NCBI RefSeq assembly: GCF_000226295.1
Contig: NC_016024.1
Coordinates: 1,099,501 to 1,163,500, forward strand
Source: Chloracidobacterium thermophilum B
GTDB lineage: Bacteria > Acidobacteriota > Blastocatellia > Chloracidobacteriales > Chloracidobacteriaceae
DNA length: 64,000 nucleotides
Direction of reading: 5' to 3'
Of the stretch, positions 18,230 through 27,929 are shown in pieces (position 1 is the stretch's first letter; each line of letters opens with the position of its first letter). A model generated the notes under the pieces. It was not told the DNA's origin, did no database searches, and worked only from the letters and a program-made list of their open reading frames with translations. Both the position numbers and the translations under genes were made by a program.

Positions 18230-18676
18230 ATGGCTTCTGCTTCCGAACCGCCTGATGAGCCGTCATACCTCAGCCCGGAGGCAACCGAACGGCGTGTCCG
18301 GCACCTGACCCTGATCATCACGTGCGCTATGGCGGTTGGGGCCGGTCTCGTCTGGGAAGCTGGAGTGGGGGCCGGGGTCGCTGTTGGCGGCGGACTGGCC
18401 TACCTGAACTTTGTGTGGATGCGGGCGAGCCTGCAATCCATCGTGGCGACGGCCGCCGCCGGTGATGCCGGCCCTGCCCGGCGGCCGTCACGTCTTCAGA
18501 TGGCCAAGTTTTTTCTGCGCTGGATGGTCATCGGCGTGGTCATCTGGCTGTCCATACAGGTTGCGTCCGGGCTGGTGGTTGCCATAGTATGCGGCCTTTT
18601 CGCATTGCCGCTGGCCGTCGTGGTGGAAGCTCTGGTGCAGGTCTGGTATGGGCTGAACGACGAGCCGGTCACGTAA
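18230..18676 (+). CDS. atpI: ATP synthase-associated AtpI-like membrane protein
   Basis: About 148 residues with four hydrophobic segments (residues about 26-44, 46-68, 95-112 and 113-135) and a charged N-terminus. It matches small AtpI-type proteins encoded first in F0 gene groups, which assist c-ring assembly or ion supply. It is followed at once by atpB and atpE. The ATG at 18230 has a nearby AAGGGA and is favoured over a TTG 6 nt upstream. Identification is mostly from position and topology. Confidence 0.75.
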   Translation: MASASEPPDEPSYLSPEATERRVRHLTLIITCAMAVGAGLVWEAGVGAGVAVGGGLAYLNFVWMRASLQSIVATAAAGDAGPARRPSRLQMAKFFLRWMVIGVVIWLSIQVASGLVVAIVCGLFALPLAVVVEALVQVWYGLNDEPVT

Positions 18677-18709
18677 CTTCCGGGGTGTGTGCCAGTACGC
18701 CCGCTCACT

Positions 18710-19510
18710 ATGGCTTTGACTATGGCATCGTCCATGACCTTTCTCCCGTTTCCGCTGGTGCTGGCCGATGAAGGCGCAGCGCATGCCCATCCCTGGCTTG
18801 TGGAGCAGGTGTATCACCTGACCGGCCTTTCAGACCGTGAGTTGCCGCCCCACGTCATCATGCTGCTCATTGCAGCGGTGATCTGTGTCGTCGGTTTCAA
18901 GCTGCTCGTCGGCAAGCCGTCGGTGGACAAACCGGGCTTTGGGCAGCAGATCGTCGAGATCATCGTGCTTCAGGTCCGCGACATGGTGGAGCAATCCACA
19001 GGGAAGTACGGGTTCAAGTACCTGGGCTATCTGCTTCCGTTGGCGGCGCTCATCCTGACCTCAAACCTGATGGGCCTGTTTCCTCTGTTTGAGTCTCCCA
19101 CGGCCAACTTCAACGTCACCCTTGCGCTGGGGCTGATGACGTTCGTGTACTACATGTTCATGGGCTTTGCGCAGCAGGGGCTTGGCTACCTGAAGCACTT
19201 TACGGGCGGACTGACGGCCGGGTTGATGGCCATTATGGGCGGCATCATTTTCATCTTCGAGATGTTCAGCAATGCCATCCGGCCGGCGACGCTGGCGCTG
19301 CGGCTCATGATCAACATGTTTGTGGACGAGCAACTGGGCATCGCTTTCGGGAGCATCTACCAGATACTCGTGCCCGTGCTGCCCATGCTGCTTGGCACGT
19401 TCGTCGCCGTGGTGCAGACATTTATTTTCGTGCAACTGTCCATCATTTATCTGAGTGAAACCGTGCCCCACGATGACCACGGCCACGAAGACGAACACGC
19501 CCATGCCTGA
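18710..19510 (+). CDS. atpB: ATP synthase F0 subunit a
   Basis: About 266 residues, membrane embedded. An N-terminal signal-like segment is followed by a periplasmic portion and five to six transmembrane helices. The key helix contains the conserved Arg in a RPATLALRLMINM-type segment that faces the c-ring. Subunit a forms the ion half-channels. The C-terminus is His/Asp/Glu-rich (HDDHGHEDEHAH). It lies between atpI and atpE. Its start is uncertain: ATG 18710 or a GTG at 18689. Confidence 0.95.
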   Translation: MALTMASSMTFLPFPLVLADEGAAHAHPWLVEQVYHLTGLSDRELPPHVIMLLIAAVICVVGFKLLVGKPSVDKPGFGQQIVEIIVLQVRDMVEQSTGKYGFKYLGYLLPLAALILTSNLMGLFPLFESPTANFNVTLALGLMTFVYYMFMGFAQQGLGYLKHFTGGLTAGLMAIMGGIIFIFEMFSNAIRPATLALRLMINMFVDEQLGIAFGSIYQILVPVLPMLLGTFVAVVQTFIFVQLSIIYLSETVPHDDHGHEDEHAHA

Positions 19511-19759
19511 GTGTGTTGACCGGCCAACTCCCGCTGTCGTTGCGTGGGCCGGCCGGTCATTTCTTTCCCTGGCGCCTCACGTTGCCTTTGGTGCTATGCC
19601 AATGCCCTTTTTCGTGTGTTGCTGGAACGCTGTACGTCCCAACGTCACAGGCTGCAATCCCGGACACACGGCACTTATGATTAGGCGTAGGCCGCGGGCA
19701 GGTTGGGCGTCGCTGCTGATAACCTTTTGATGTTCCCTGACTTTTCTGGAGACACACCC

Positions 19760-20068
19760 ATGACGAAAAAACTGTTCCTGAAAACACTGGCGACGGCATC
19801 GTTCCTGATGGCGATGTCCCTTCCTGCTCTGGCTGCTGAAGGTGGCAGCGGTGGCGGTACGTACAAAATTGCCTTGGGGGCGCTTGCCGTGGGCATTGCG
19901 GCCGTTGGTTGCGGTCTGGGCGACGGCAACGCCATTGCGGCGGCCTGTGAAGGCACGGCGCGCAATCCGGGCGCGGGGCAGCGCATCTTCACCACCATGC
20001 TCATCGGTATGGTGCTCATCGAAACCCTCGTGCTGTTTACCTTCCTGGCGGCCTACCTGGGCTTCTAA
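19760..20068 (+). CDS. atpE: ATP synthase F0 subunit c with signal-like N-terminus
   Basis: 102 residues. The first 25 look like a signal/leader ([21 protein letters not shown]). The two-helix hairpin follows: helix 1 ends [19 protein letters not shown] and helix 2 carries the ion-binding Glu88 in VLIETLV. Asp55 falls where Na+-type c-subunits carry a Gln, and Thr89 sits next to Glu88. A terminator follows. No F1 genes or atpF are nearby. GGAG precedes the ATG. Confidence 0.95.
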   Translation: MTKKLFLKTLATASFLMAMSLPALAAEGGSGGGTYKIALGALAVGIAAVGCGLGDGNAIAAACEGTARNPGAGQRIFTTMLIGMVLIETLVLFTFLAAYLGF

Positions 20069-20097
20069 GGCGGCCGTCACCACAACCGGAATCCCCG

Positions 20098-20148
20098 GCA
20101 AGCCACCGTTGGTCACCGATAACCGGAGGCCGGCGGTGGCTTGCTTTT
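20098..20148 (+). terminator. Rho-independent terminator after atpE
   Basis: A perfect 11-bp stem (20098-20108 with 20134-20144) is followed by TTTT and a T-rich tail. It closes the atpI-atpB-atpE transcript and lies just ahead of the cold-shock promoter. Confidence 0.85.
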
Positions 20149-20165
20149 GTGTTTTAACAAACCAA

Positions 20166-20194
20166 TTGACGGATGCCGTGACACGGGTTACTTT
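20166..20194 (+). promoter_or_regulatory. sigma-70-type promoter of the cold-shock gene
   Basis: TTGACG (20166-20171), 17-nt spacer, TACTTT (20189-20194). It would give an untranslated leader of about 160 nt before the csp start at 20364, the length expected of cspA-type thermoregulated leaders. Confidence 0.6.
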
Positions 20195-20363
20195 CGCGCT
20201 GCTCACATACAAACCGTTGCTTGCCAATGCTGTCCAAGGCCGTCACTACCTGCAAGGGCAGGGGTATGTCTGGACACAGGGCGCCGGGAATGTACGTCGG
20301 GCCCGGACCGTGTCTGACCGACACGGACGGCAAAACAGTATTTCTTTTCGGGAGGAGTCCCCC

Positions 20364-20573
20364 ATGTCACGCACCACAGGCAAAGTCAAGTGGTTCAATA
20401 ACAGCAAAGGTTATGGCTTCATCGAGAATCCGGGTGGGCACGATGTTTTCGTGCATTACTCAGCCATCAAGGAAGACGGTTATAAATCCCTCAGCGAGGG
20501 GCAGATCGTCGAGTATGAGATTGTGAACGGCCCGAAGGGGCCCCAGGCGGAAAACGTCGTCAAGACAGCCTGA
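20364..20573 (+). CDS. csp: cold-shock domain protein (CspA family)
   Basis: 69 residues, a single cold-shock OB fold with both RNA-binding motifs intact: [12 protein letters not shown] (RNP1) and DVFVHYSAI (RNP2). CspA-family proteins bind single-stranded RNA or DNA and melt mRNA structure. A strong Shine-Dalgarno (GGGAGGAG) precedes ATG. The long promoter-to-start leader and a clear terminator make it a one-gene unit. Confidence 0.97.
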   Translation: MSRTTGKVKWFNNSKGYGFIENPGGHDVFVHYSAIKEDGYKSLSEGQIVEYEIVNGPKGPQAENVVKTA

Positions 20574-20609
20574 ACACTCGCTCTTTATCACCCTTTCCCC
20601 TATTGTTGT

Positions 20610-20643
20610 GCGCCTTGCGGGGCAACCGGCAAGGCGCTTTTTT
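20610..20643 (+). terminator. Rho-independent terminator after csp
   Basis: A perfect 9-bp GC-rich stem (20610-20618 with 20629-20637) is followed directly by six T residues. It fits as the end of the csp transcript. Confidence 0.95.
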
Positions 20644-20812
20644 GGCGCTATTGCCGGGTGATTCTGTGGATTTGCCGGCCCCAGTGGGCGCGGCTGGCGA
20701 CTGACAGCGCACCGCCCCGGCGGATGCAGTTTGAAATGCGGCGGCTGCGTTGCCTGCCAGATGCGAATTGGCCGTGGTTTCGGGCTTTGGCAGGGCGCAC
20801 CGTCATGTCAAG

Positions 20813-21316
20813 ATGCAGCCAGTCAACTATTCTCACAGCTCCCCCAGAACAGGCGTGAACATCGTGGATGTGCTGGAAGGTCAGATTACGATTCGGGCCC
20901 GGCCGGAAACCATTTTCCCCTACCTGGTCGAGCCGATGCTTCTGCCGTTGTGGTCGCCGACCGAAGCGCGGGTGGCCCGGGTCGGGCGTAAGAAGCACGG
21001 CGTCGGCGCCAGACTGCGCGTGGAGTTCGTGGCCCACGGGCTGGACCCGGTGGAGTACGAAATCATTTGCCAGGAAGCCACCCGTCTGGTCAGCCGCTTT
21101 ACGGGCACGATGTCCGGCGAGGACATCTGGACGCTGACGCCCGACGACAGACGGACGAAAGTTCACAACCGGATGGTTTTCCACCAACCGGAGGATTTTC
21201 TGACCCTGGTGGGGTGGAAAACAGTTGGGCGGATGATTGCCGAACGTGACGTGCGCAACAAAATGCCGCTTCTCAAACGCGCTGTTGAAGAACAATGGCG
21301 TCCGGCCGGGGCCTGA
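20813..21316 (+). CDS. SRPBCC/START-fold protein
   Basis: About 167 residues with the SRPBCC layout: N-terminal strand GQITIRARPETIFPYLVEP, a curved beta-sheet and a long C-terminal helix (MPLLKRAVEEQWR). Members bind hydrophobic ligands or act as polyketide cyclases/CoxG-type proteins, and no ligand can be inferred here. The start is uncertain: ATG 20813 or a GTG at 20855 that begins directly at the fold. It is read in the same direction as the following SDH-type protein, about 100 nt away. Confidence 0.7.
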   Translation: MQPVNYSHSSPRTGVNIVDVLEGQITIRARPETIFPYLVEPMLLPLWSPTEARVARVGRKKHGVGARLRVEFVAHGLDPVEYEIICQEATRLVSRFTGTMSGEDIWTLTPDDRRTKVHNRMVFHQPEDFLTLVGWKTVGRMIAERDVRNKMPLLKRAVEEQWRPAGA

Positions 21317-21414
21317 CTGGGCCGGGCAAGCCTGAGCTTTGCCTTGCCCACGTGCCACGGAGGGCTTTCTGCCCGTTGTTTCCGGGGAGTTGTTTTTCGG
21401 GAAAGGGAAAAACA

Positions 21415-22476
21415 ATGGCAAACGCAAGTGGAGCGCCGGATACGCGCGAAGCAGTCTCTGAAACGAATAGCAAGCCCAAACGTGCGTCGGAACTGGTTCG
21501 TCCTCCGATTCTGCTGGCTGAAACCCAGGCGATTGTCCGGCGCATTGAAGCCCGGATCGGGGAGACCTTTCTGGTGTACTGGAACTCGCCTGGTGGTTCG
21601 GTGTGTCAAAACGACGTGGTGGGCTTTTATGAACTGCTGCGGGGGATCGGCAAGCAGGACCGGGTGACACTGTTCATCAAATCCGACGGCGGGGACGGCA
21701 CCGCCTCGCTGCGCATCGTCCACCTGCTGCGGCAGTTTGCCGCGCATATCACCGTGGTTGTGCCGCTGGCCTGTCTTTCAGCCGCGACGATGATTGCGCT
21801 CGGCGCGGATGAAATCCGCATGGGGCCGCTGGCGCACCTGTCGGCTGTGGATACGGCGCTGACCCACGACCTCTCACCCATTGACAAGGACAACCTGCGG
21901 GTGCGCGTCAGCCCCGATGAACTCAACCGCATTCTGGCGCTCTGGCGACAGGAAACGCGCGGCGAAACGGTCAACCCGTACGAAAACATCTTCAAATATG
22001 TTCACCCGCTTGTCATCGGTGCGGTGGACCGGGCCAGTTCGCTGTCCATGCGGTTGTGCACGGAAATTCTGTCATACCACATGAAAGATGCGGAAAAAGC
22101 ACGGGCGATCAGCCACACGCTCAACGCGGAATATCCTTCGCACGTCTATCCCATCACCCTGCGCGAGGCGCAGCGGATTGGCCTCAACGCCCGTGAACTC
22201 GACCCGGAACTCAATGATCTGCTCATTGAACTCAACGAGATGTATTCCGAAATGGGGCAGAAGGCAATTACGGACTTCGATGAGCAGAACTACCACGACA
22301 ACGGCATTCTGAACATTCTGGAATGCCGCACGAGCCAAATCTTCTACCAGAACGATACCGACTGGCACTACATGATGAACGAACGGCGGTGGATTCGGCT
22401 CAACGACAACAGTTCCTGGCGCAAGGCGGAGCTGGTCAACGGGGAAGTCGTGCAGAGCGTCTTCCACATCCGCTAG
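21415..22476 (+). CDS. SDH-type serine proteinase (ClpP-like fold)
   Basis: 353 residues of the serine dehydrogenase proteinase (SDH/PF01972) family, a ClpP-crotonase-like fold. Visible features are YWNSPGGSV, FIKSDGGDGTA and CLSAATMIALGADEIRMG, which carries the probable nucleophilic Ser. Family members are membrane-associated or cytoplasmic proteases of unclear substrate. The C-terminal region (SQIFYQNDTDWHYMM..) is specific to this branch. The ATG at 21415 follows GGGAAAAAC. It is convergent with the TonB-like gene. Confidence 0.85.
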   Translation: MANASGAPDTREAVSETNSKPKRASELVRPPILLAETQAIVRRIEARIGETFLVYWNSPGGSVCQNDVVGFYELLRGIGKQDRVTLFIKSDGGDGTASLRIVHLLRQFAAHITVVVPLACLSAATMIALGADEIRMGPLAHLSAVDTALTHDLSPIDKDNLRVRVSPDELNRILALWRQETRGETVNPYENIFKYVHPLVIGAVDRASSLSMRLCTEILSYHMKDAEKARAISHTLNAEYPSHVYPITLREAQRIGLNARELDPELNDLLIELNEMYSEMGQKAITDFDEQNYHDNGILNILECRTSQIFYQNDTDWHYMMNERRWIRLNDNSSWRKAELVNGEVVQSVFHIR

Positions 22477-22488
22477 GCACATCCGCCA

Positions 22489-22531
22489 GGCCGCATCCTG
22501 CGGGCCGCATCCTAGCGGGCCGCATCCTAGC
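22489..22531. repeat. short tandem repeat between convergent genes
   Basis: GGGCCGCATCCT occurs three times in tandem with small variation (two copies followed by AGC) in the gap between the SDH-type and TonB-like genes, extending to the last codons of the latter. Its role is unknown and it may be replication slippage. Confidence 0.75.
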
Positions 22532-23579
22532 CGCGCTTGAAGTTTTGTTTGAGCAGGGCATTGACCTGGCTGCGGGTCATCTGCACGGTGGCGGTGAGGC
22601 GCTTGCCTTCAGCCTTGATTTTGGTGTTGTTGAGAAAGGCGGCCGTATCGCCCCGGCGCGGCACCAGCAGCAGTCCGGCCGTGATGAGGTTCTGCAACCC
22701 GCTGGCTTCGAGCGGTGAAGCCGCAAAGCCGGCGATGCGCAGGGTGGTGAACTGCGGGCCGACATCGAGGGTCAGCGTCGTCGAGGTCAGAATGTGCAGC
22801 GGGCCGAGCGCCTGGGATGCACTGACCGCCTGCGCAATGTTCAGTGCAGCTTCATCCACTTCGTCAATGCCCGACGATTTCACAATCCGAATGCCCGACA
22901 GCCGTCCGCTGGGTTCCACCCGGAAGGCCAGCGTGATGCTGAAGTTCTGGTTTTCGATGTCGAGCTGCCCGGTCTCGCTGAGGCTGTAGAGCTTGGTGAC
23001 GATGGCCTTGATGGGCCCGATGTCCACTTTGCCGAAGCTGGGCGGCCCGCCGGGCTTGGCTGGTTCGTCCGCAGGGCGTTCCCGGTTTTCCCGTTCGGCA
23101 GCGCGGCGCGCTTCGGCTTCCCGTTCAGCTTCGCGTCGCTGGCGCTCGGCTTCCGCGCGGCGGCGGGCCTCTTCTTCCTCGCGTTTGCGGCGGGCCAGCG
23201 CGGCAGCGCGCGCCTGGGCATCCGGTTTGGCCGGCTGGTCAGCCGGGGGCGCCACCCAGCTCTCCGGGTTGGGCAGGGGCTTGTAGCGTGGGTCGGTGAG
23301 CGTGATCCAATCCACGTCGTATTCACGCTCCACCACTTCGACTTCAAACGGAGCGATGAACGTCCGGTATGCCAGATAGCCCAGGAACGAAAAGTGCAGC
23401 AGCAGGGCCAGCATCAGTCCCAACCGAAACCCGTGCCGGACCCACCAACTGGGTTCTCCCTCGAAGTCGAGCGTATGCGGTGTGGCATAGATGAAGCCGC
23501 GCAGAATATAGGCTTTGGGCGACGGCACGGCCGGCGCTGGCTCATCTGAAGCGGGCGAAGCTGGGCGTTCATCATTCAT
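22527..23579 (-). CDS. TonB-like protein with charged coiled linker
   Basis: 350 residues: a cytoplasmic N-terminus (about 45 residues), a single transmembrane helix (LMLALLLHFSFLGYLAY), a Pro/Ala and then strongly Arg/Glu-rich helical linker (about residues 115-180), and a C-terminal domain with VEPSGRLSGIRIVKSSG, a TonB-like strand motif. This matches the TonB/TolA plan for energy transduction across the periplasm. ExbB/ExbD are not adjacent. It is convergent with the SDH-type gene. Assigned with moderate confidence because the C-terminal half extends beyond a standard TonB domain. Confidence 0.7.
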   Translation of the reverse strand: MNDERPASPASDEPAPAVPSPKAYILRGFIYATPHTLDFEGEPSWWVRHGFRLGLMLALLLHFSFLGYLAYRTFIAPFEVEVVEREYDVDWITLTDPRYKPLPNPESWVAPPADQPAKPDAQARAAALARRKREEEEARRRAEAERQRREAEREAEARRAAERENRERPADEPAKPGGPPSFGKVDIGPIKAIVTKLYSLSETGQLDIENQNFSITLAFRVEPSGRLSGIRIVKSSGIDEVDEAALNIAQAVSASQALGPLHILTSTTLTLDVGPQFTTLRIAGFAASPLEASGLQNLITAGLLLVPRRGDTAAFLNNTKIKAEGKRLTATVQMTRSQVNALLKQNFKRG

Positions 23580-23795
23580 AGCGCAAGTCAGGACGTTGCA
23601 TCGTGGAAAAAAGTTTCCCCCGTTGCAAGCGCGTTACCGGCCCGCCAGCCCCCGGTGTCGGCGTTGATATTCGTCCCTTGCTTGTCACACTGCACCTGCT
23701 TTCGTACTATCGGCGTGTCCGTGCAACAACAACCCCGTATGCACGACCCCGTATGCACGGCGCGTCCGGCTGTAATTATCGTTTCACGCCATGCC

Positions 23796-25280
23796 ATGTT
23801 GTCCGACGTGACGCTTCAGGGTTCTCCGGTCAGTCCCGCACTTCGCCCGTCGTCTTCCGTCCCCACGCCCCGTTCGGTATCCGGGCGCTACCAGGTTGCC
23901 CGACGGGCAGCTCAGGTCGTTGGGGCGGCCACGCCGCTCATTCTGGACTACTGGCGCGACGAGCAGCGGTTTTTCTTCTTCGGCGGTGCGCGTGAGGTGA
24001 GTGAGGCGACGCACCAATACCGGGCGCGCCGCATCCGGTCGGAAATCGAACGCCTGGGAATTGGTTTCATCAAGGTGGGGCAGGTCATCAGTACGCGCGG
24101 GGACCTGCTGCCCAAGCCCTACCTCGACGAACTGCGTACGCTCCAGGACAGTTTATCCCCTCTGACGTTCGGGGAAGTCCATGCGACGCTCGAAGCCACC
24201 TACGGCTGCCCCCTGGAAGATGTTTTCGAGCAATTCGAGCCAACACCCATTGCCACGGCGAGCATCGGGCAGGTTCACCGGGCGCAGTATGCCGGGCAGT
24301 CGGTTGTGGTCAAGCTCATCCGTCCCGGCATCCAGCATCAGCTCGCCACCGACTTCCGCATCGTAACGGCGCTGTTGCGCTTTCTCGATGAACAGCTCGT
24401 GCGCTTCCGGCAGGAAAACTCAGATGTCCACGTGCTGACCCGCCTGTTTTCCCAGATTGTGACTGAAGTCAATGCCGGACTGCGCGAGGAAATGGATTTT
24501 GTCTTCGAGCGCGCCAATGCCGAGCGGCTCGGCGCCCTGCTGGCCGATAACCCGCTGGTTGTCGTCCCACGGGTGATTGGGGAACTGTGCCGCCCGAACG
24601 TGCTCGTGCTGGAATACCGGCCGGGCATCAAAATCAGCGATGGCGACGCTCTGCGGGCCGCCGGTTTCGAGCCGCTGAAGATGGTCGAGCGGCTGGTTGA
24701 GGTCTATCTCGAAATGATATTGGTTCACGGCGTGTATCACGCCGACCCGCATCCGGGAAATGTCGCCGTGGATGAGCGCGGACGCATCATTTTGTATGAT
24801 TTCGGCATCGTACGCACGCTATCGGCACGCATTCGGGAGAGCCTGCTCAAGATGACGCTGGATGGCCTGCGCGGCGATGTGCCGGCCATCGTGGATGAAC
24901 TCTACCGCATGGGCGTGGTGGACCCGGCGGCAGACCGGGCGACGGCGCTGCGCGTTGGCGAGAAGTTCCGGGAACTGTACCTGCGGGACATGCCGACGGC
25001 TGAACGAATCGAAGCCGTTGGGCGCTACATGCGGGATGCGTTTGGCTATGTTCCCCTGCGCATGCCGAAAGAAATGGTGTATGTCTTTCGTGTCGTTTCC
25101 ATGCTCGAAGGGCTGGGAACGTGCTTCAAACCTGGTTGGAACATCATGGCGGACGCTTCGCCCGCCGTTCAGCGAGGCATTCGTAAAATGATGATGGCCA
25201 GTGAAACCATCCGGTGGCCGGAACTCATTGCCCAGTGGGTCGGGCGGTGGTTCCGGGCACTCTTTGCACGCCCCGCCTAG
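23796..25280 (+). CDS. UbiB/AarF (ABC1) family kinase-like protein
   Basis: About 494 residues with the ABC1/UbiB signature set: KxGQ-type FIKVGQVIS, VVVKLIRPG (ATP-site Lys), REEMDFVFERANAERL, a VLEYRPG motif and the catalytic DPHPGN/DFG pair (HADPHPGNVAVDERG, ILYDFG). UbiB/AarF proteins support quinone biosynthesis and lipid homeostasis at the membrane; a C-terminal hydrophobic stretch is weak. The ATG at 23796 is chosen because the upstream in-frame portion looks unconserved. It is followed 77 nt later by a secreted TPR gene. Confidence 0.9.
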   Translation: MLSDVTLQGSPVSPALRPSSSVPTPRSVSGRYQVARRAAQVVGAATPLILDYWRDEQRFFFFGGAREVSEATHQYRARRIRSEIERLGIGFIKVGQVISTRGDLLPKPYLDELRTLQDSLSPLTFGEVHATLEATYGCPLEDVFEQFEPTPIATASIGQVHRAQYAGQSVVVKLIRPGIQHQLATDFRIVTALLRFLDEQLVRFRQENSDVHVLTRLFSQIVTEVNAGLREEMDFVFERANAERLGALLADNPLVVVPRVIGELCRPNVLVLEYRPGIKISDGDALRAAGFEPLKMVERLVEVYLEMILVHGVYHADPHPGNVAVDERGRIILYDFGIVRTLSARIRESLLKMTLDGLRGDVPAIVDELYRMGVVDPAADRATALRVGEKFRELYLRDMPTAERIEAVGRYMRDAFGYVPLRMPKEMVYVFRVVSMLEGLGTCFKPGWNIMADASPAVQRGIRKMMMASETIRWPELIAQWVGRWFRALFARPA

Positions 25281-25357
25281 AGACCGTGGGCAACTTGGCT
25301 GCGCCCAGATAAGCGCCAAGCCCAGTCCGTGGTCGGGTAAGTGAGGAGGACTTTGTC

Positions 25358-26629
25358 ATGCGGCATTATGCGAAGCAGTTTAGGTGTGCCGGTCTCCGTC
25401 TGTGCGGGCTGGCGCTCTGTGTGGGATTGCTGGGAACGGCGGCGTGGGCCCAGAACGGGGCGATTCGGGGAACGGTGTATTACCAGGAAAATGCCAACGC
25501 CAAGCCGGAGCCGCGGCCGGGCGTCGAGATTCTTATCCTGCGCCAGGACATCAAAGGACAGCTCAAGACGAAGACCGATAAAAAGGGGACGTATTTCTAC
25601 ACCGTTCAGGCGTTTGGAACGTACGTCGTGGTGGCTCACGGGCCCGGCTACAAGTACCAGGTGAAGCCTCCCGTGCGCATCACCAGCACGGAACCGGTGC
25701 AGATTGACATCACGCTAACACCGGGTGATGGCCGCCTCCCACCAGTGGAGCAGTTGCTGGCCGAAGCCCAGGGCGGCGGGACACCAGCAACGCCACCGCC
25801 TGCCGCCGCTCCGCCAGAGCCAACAGCGGAAGAAAAGGAAGCCGCCGCCAAACTCAAGGCCGAACGGGAACGCATCGAAAAAGAAAATGAGCGCGCCCGG
25901 AACATCAACGAGCAGCTTCGCACTTTGATGGATTCCGGCAATGCCGCCTTCAACCGGGGCGACTACGAAACGGCAGCCAGCGATTACCGGAAGGCGTTGG
26001 CACTCGATGACAATCAACCGGGCTTTCTGGGCAACCTGGCTTCAGCCACCCTGCAAATCGCTGTCAAGCACTTCAATGCCAAGCGGCGCGATGAGGCGCG
26101 GAAGGCGTTTCAGGAATCAGGTGACGCAGCCGCGCGCGCCGTGGCGCTCAACGACGCCCAGCCGCCTGAACGCCGCGATCCGTCTTATCGCAGCAAAGCG
26201 GCTGAAGCTTACCGCTTCCTGGCCGAACTCTATGGCGATGCCGAAGCCGGCGAAAAGGCCGCCAGGTTTTACATCGAACTCGCCGACATGCAGACCGATG
26301 CCAAGAAGCGCAACGAAATGCGGGTTCGCGCCGGTGATTCCTACCGCTTTGCCGGCAAATTCAAGCAGGCGGATGAGTTTTACCGCGCTGTCCTGCAGGA
26401 GGATGCCAACAACATCCCGGCTATGAACGGACTTGCCATGTCGCTGCTGTCGTCTGACCCGGAGTTGCTTGACCCGAACAAAGCCGGGGAAGCCATTGCC
26501 CTGTTTGAGATGGTCGCGGCCAAGGCCACCGATCCCAACATGAAGCAATCGGCGCAGGCCAGCGCCGAGTACATCCGAACAACCGCCAAGGAAATTGTCC
26601 GTCCCAAGCCGGGGCGGAAGAAAAACTAG
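25358..26629 (+). CDS. secreted TPR-repeat protein with carboxypeptidase-regulatory-like domain
   Basis: 423 residues. Signal peptide about 1-31 ([18 protein letters not shown]). A beta-sandwich (carboxypeptidase-regulatory-like) covers about 35-130, then a Pro/Ala linker and an Lys/Glu-rich coiled segment, then TPR helices from about residue 195 ([21 protein letters not shown]). It is likely periplasmic, mediating protein interactions. It has a strong SD (GAGGAGG) and is 61 nt upstream of ispG in the same direction, so the two may be co-transcribed without a known shared task. Confidence 0.85.
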   Translation: MRHYAKQFRCAGLRLCGLALCVGLLGTAAWAQNGAIRGTVYYQENANAKPEPRPGVEILILRQDIKGQLKTKTDKKGTYFYTVQAFGTYVVVAHGPGYKYQVKPPVRITSTEPVQIDITLTPGDGRLPPVEQLLAEAQGGGTPATPPPAAAPPEPTAEEKEAAAKLKAERERIEKENERARNINEQLRTLMDSGNAAFNRGDYETAASDYRKALALDDNQPGFLGNLASATLQIAVKHFNAKRRDEARKAFQESGDAAARAVALNDAQPPERRDPSYRSKAAEAYRFLAELYGDAEAGEKAARFYIELADMQTDAKKRNEMRVRAGDSYRFAGKFKQADEFYRAVLQEDANNIPAMNGLAMSLLSSDPELLDPNKAGEAIALFEMVAAKATDPNMKQSAQASAEYIRTTAKEIVRPKPGRKKN

Positions 26630-26690
26630 ATGCGATGGTTGCGCAGCCTGCTTGCGCCAGGCCGCGCAGCACACGCGAAGGATCAGCCTT

Positions 26691-27926
26691 ATGCCTGTTG
26701 CCCCTCGTCGGCGCTCAGTGCCGGTCAATGTCGGCGGCGTCATCATCGGCGGCGGCGCGCCGGTTGTCGTCCAGTCCATGACGAACACGGACACGGCCGA
26801 TGTAGCCGCCACCGTCGAGCAGGTGGCGGCCCTGCATGCCGCCGGTTCGGAAATCGTACGCATCACTGTCAATGACCGCGATGCAGCGGCGGCGGTCCCG
26901 GACATTGTGCGTGGTCTGCGGGCGCGTGGCGTGGAAGTTCCTCTCGTTGGCGACTTTCACTACAACGGCCACACGCTGCTGCGCGACTTCCCGGAAACAG
27001 CCCGTCTGCTGGCCAAGTACCGGATCAATCCCGGCAATGTCGGTTTCGGGAAAAAGCACGATGAGAACTTCAAGGCCATTGTCGAACTGGCGATTCAGTA
27101 TGAAAAGCCGGTGCGGATTGGCGTCAACTGGGGATCGCTCGATCAGGCGATGCTGGCGCGCATGATGGACGAAAATGCCCGGCGCGACCCGCCGCTTTCC
27201 GCGCGTGAGGTCATGCTGGAAGCCATGTGCGCCAGCGCCCTGGAGTCGGCCGCGCTGGCCGAATCCATCGGCCTGCCGCATGACCGCATCATCATCAGCA
27301 CGAAAATTTCGGAAGTGCAGGACCTGGTTGAAGTCTATCGGGCCATTGCCGCCCGGTGCGACTACCCGCTGCACGTCGGTTTGACCGAAGCCGGCATGGC
27401 CATGAAGGGCATTGTGGCCAGTGCCATCGGTATCGGTTTGCTGCTTCAGGAAGGCATCGGGGACACCATCCGTGTGTCCCTGACGCCGACCCCCGGCGGC
27501 GACCGGACCGAGGAGGTGCGTGTCGCCCAGACGATTCTGCAAACGATGGGCATCCGCAGCTTCACGCCGCTGGTCACAGCCTGTCCGGGGTGCGGGCGCA
27601 CGACGAGCACCCTGTTTCAGGAAATGGCGCAGGACATCCAGACCTATTTGCGGGAACAGATGCCCGTCTGGAAAACCCGCTATCCGGGGGTTGAAACGCT
27701 CAAGGTGGCCGTCATGGGGTGCATTGTCAACGGCCCCGGCGAATCCAAGCATGCCGACATCGGGATTTCGCTGCCGGGCACCGGAGAAGACCCCAAAGCT
27801 CCGGTCTTCGTGGATGGCGTCAAAGTCACCACGCTCGAAGGCGAACGGATTGTCCCGGCGTTCATTGACATTCTCAACGACTATGTCGCGCGGCGCTTTG
27901 GGGCGTCTGCGGGTGTAGGTCGCTGA
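26691..27926 (+). CDS. ispG: 4-hydroxy-3-methylbut-2-en-1-yl diphosphate synthase
   Basis: 411 residues, the two-domain IspG/GcpE. The N-terminal TIM barrel includes [11 protein letters not shown] and VQSMTNTDT; the C-terminal 4Fe-4S domain has ACPGCGRTT and [11 protein letters not shown], so three Cys ligands plus the Glu are present. IspG reductively converts MEcPP to HMBPP in the MEP isoprenoid pathway, needed here for carotenoids, bacteriochlorophyll tails and quinones. The ATG at 26691 is placed after the TPR gene. Its stop lies 4 nt from the convergent MATE gene's stop. Confidence 0.97.
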   Translation: MPVAPRRRSVPVNVGGVIIGGGAPVVVQSMTNTDTADVAATVEQVAALHAAGSEIVRITVNDRDAAAAVPDIVRGLRARGVEVPLVGDFHYNGHTLLRDFPETARLLAKYRINPGNVGFGKKHDENFKAIVELAIQYEKPVRIGVNWGSLDQAMLARMMDENARRDPPLSAREVMLEAMCASALESAALAESIGLPHDRIIISTKISEVQDLVEVYRAIAARCDYPLHVGLTEAGMAMKGIVASAIGIGLLLQEGIGDTIRVSLTPTPGGDRTEEVRVAQTILQTMGIRSFTPLVTACPGCGRTTSTLFQEMAQDIQTYLREQMPVWKTRYPGVETLKVAVMGCIVNGPGESKHADIGISLPGTGEDPKAPVFVDGVKVTTLEGERIVPAFIDILNDYVARRFGASAGVGR

Positions 27927-27929
27927 GCC

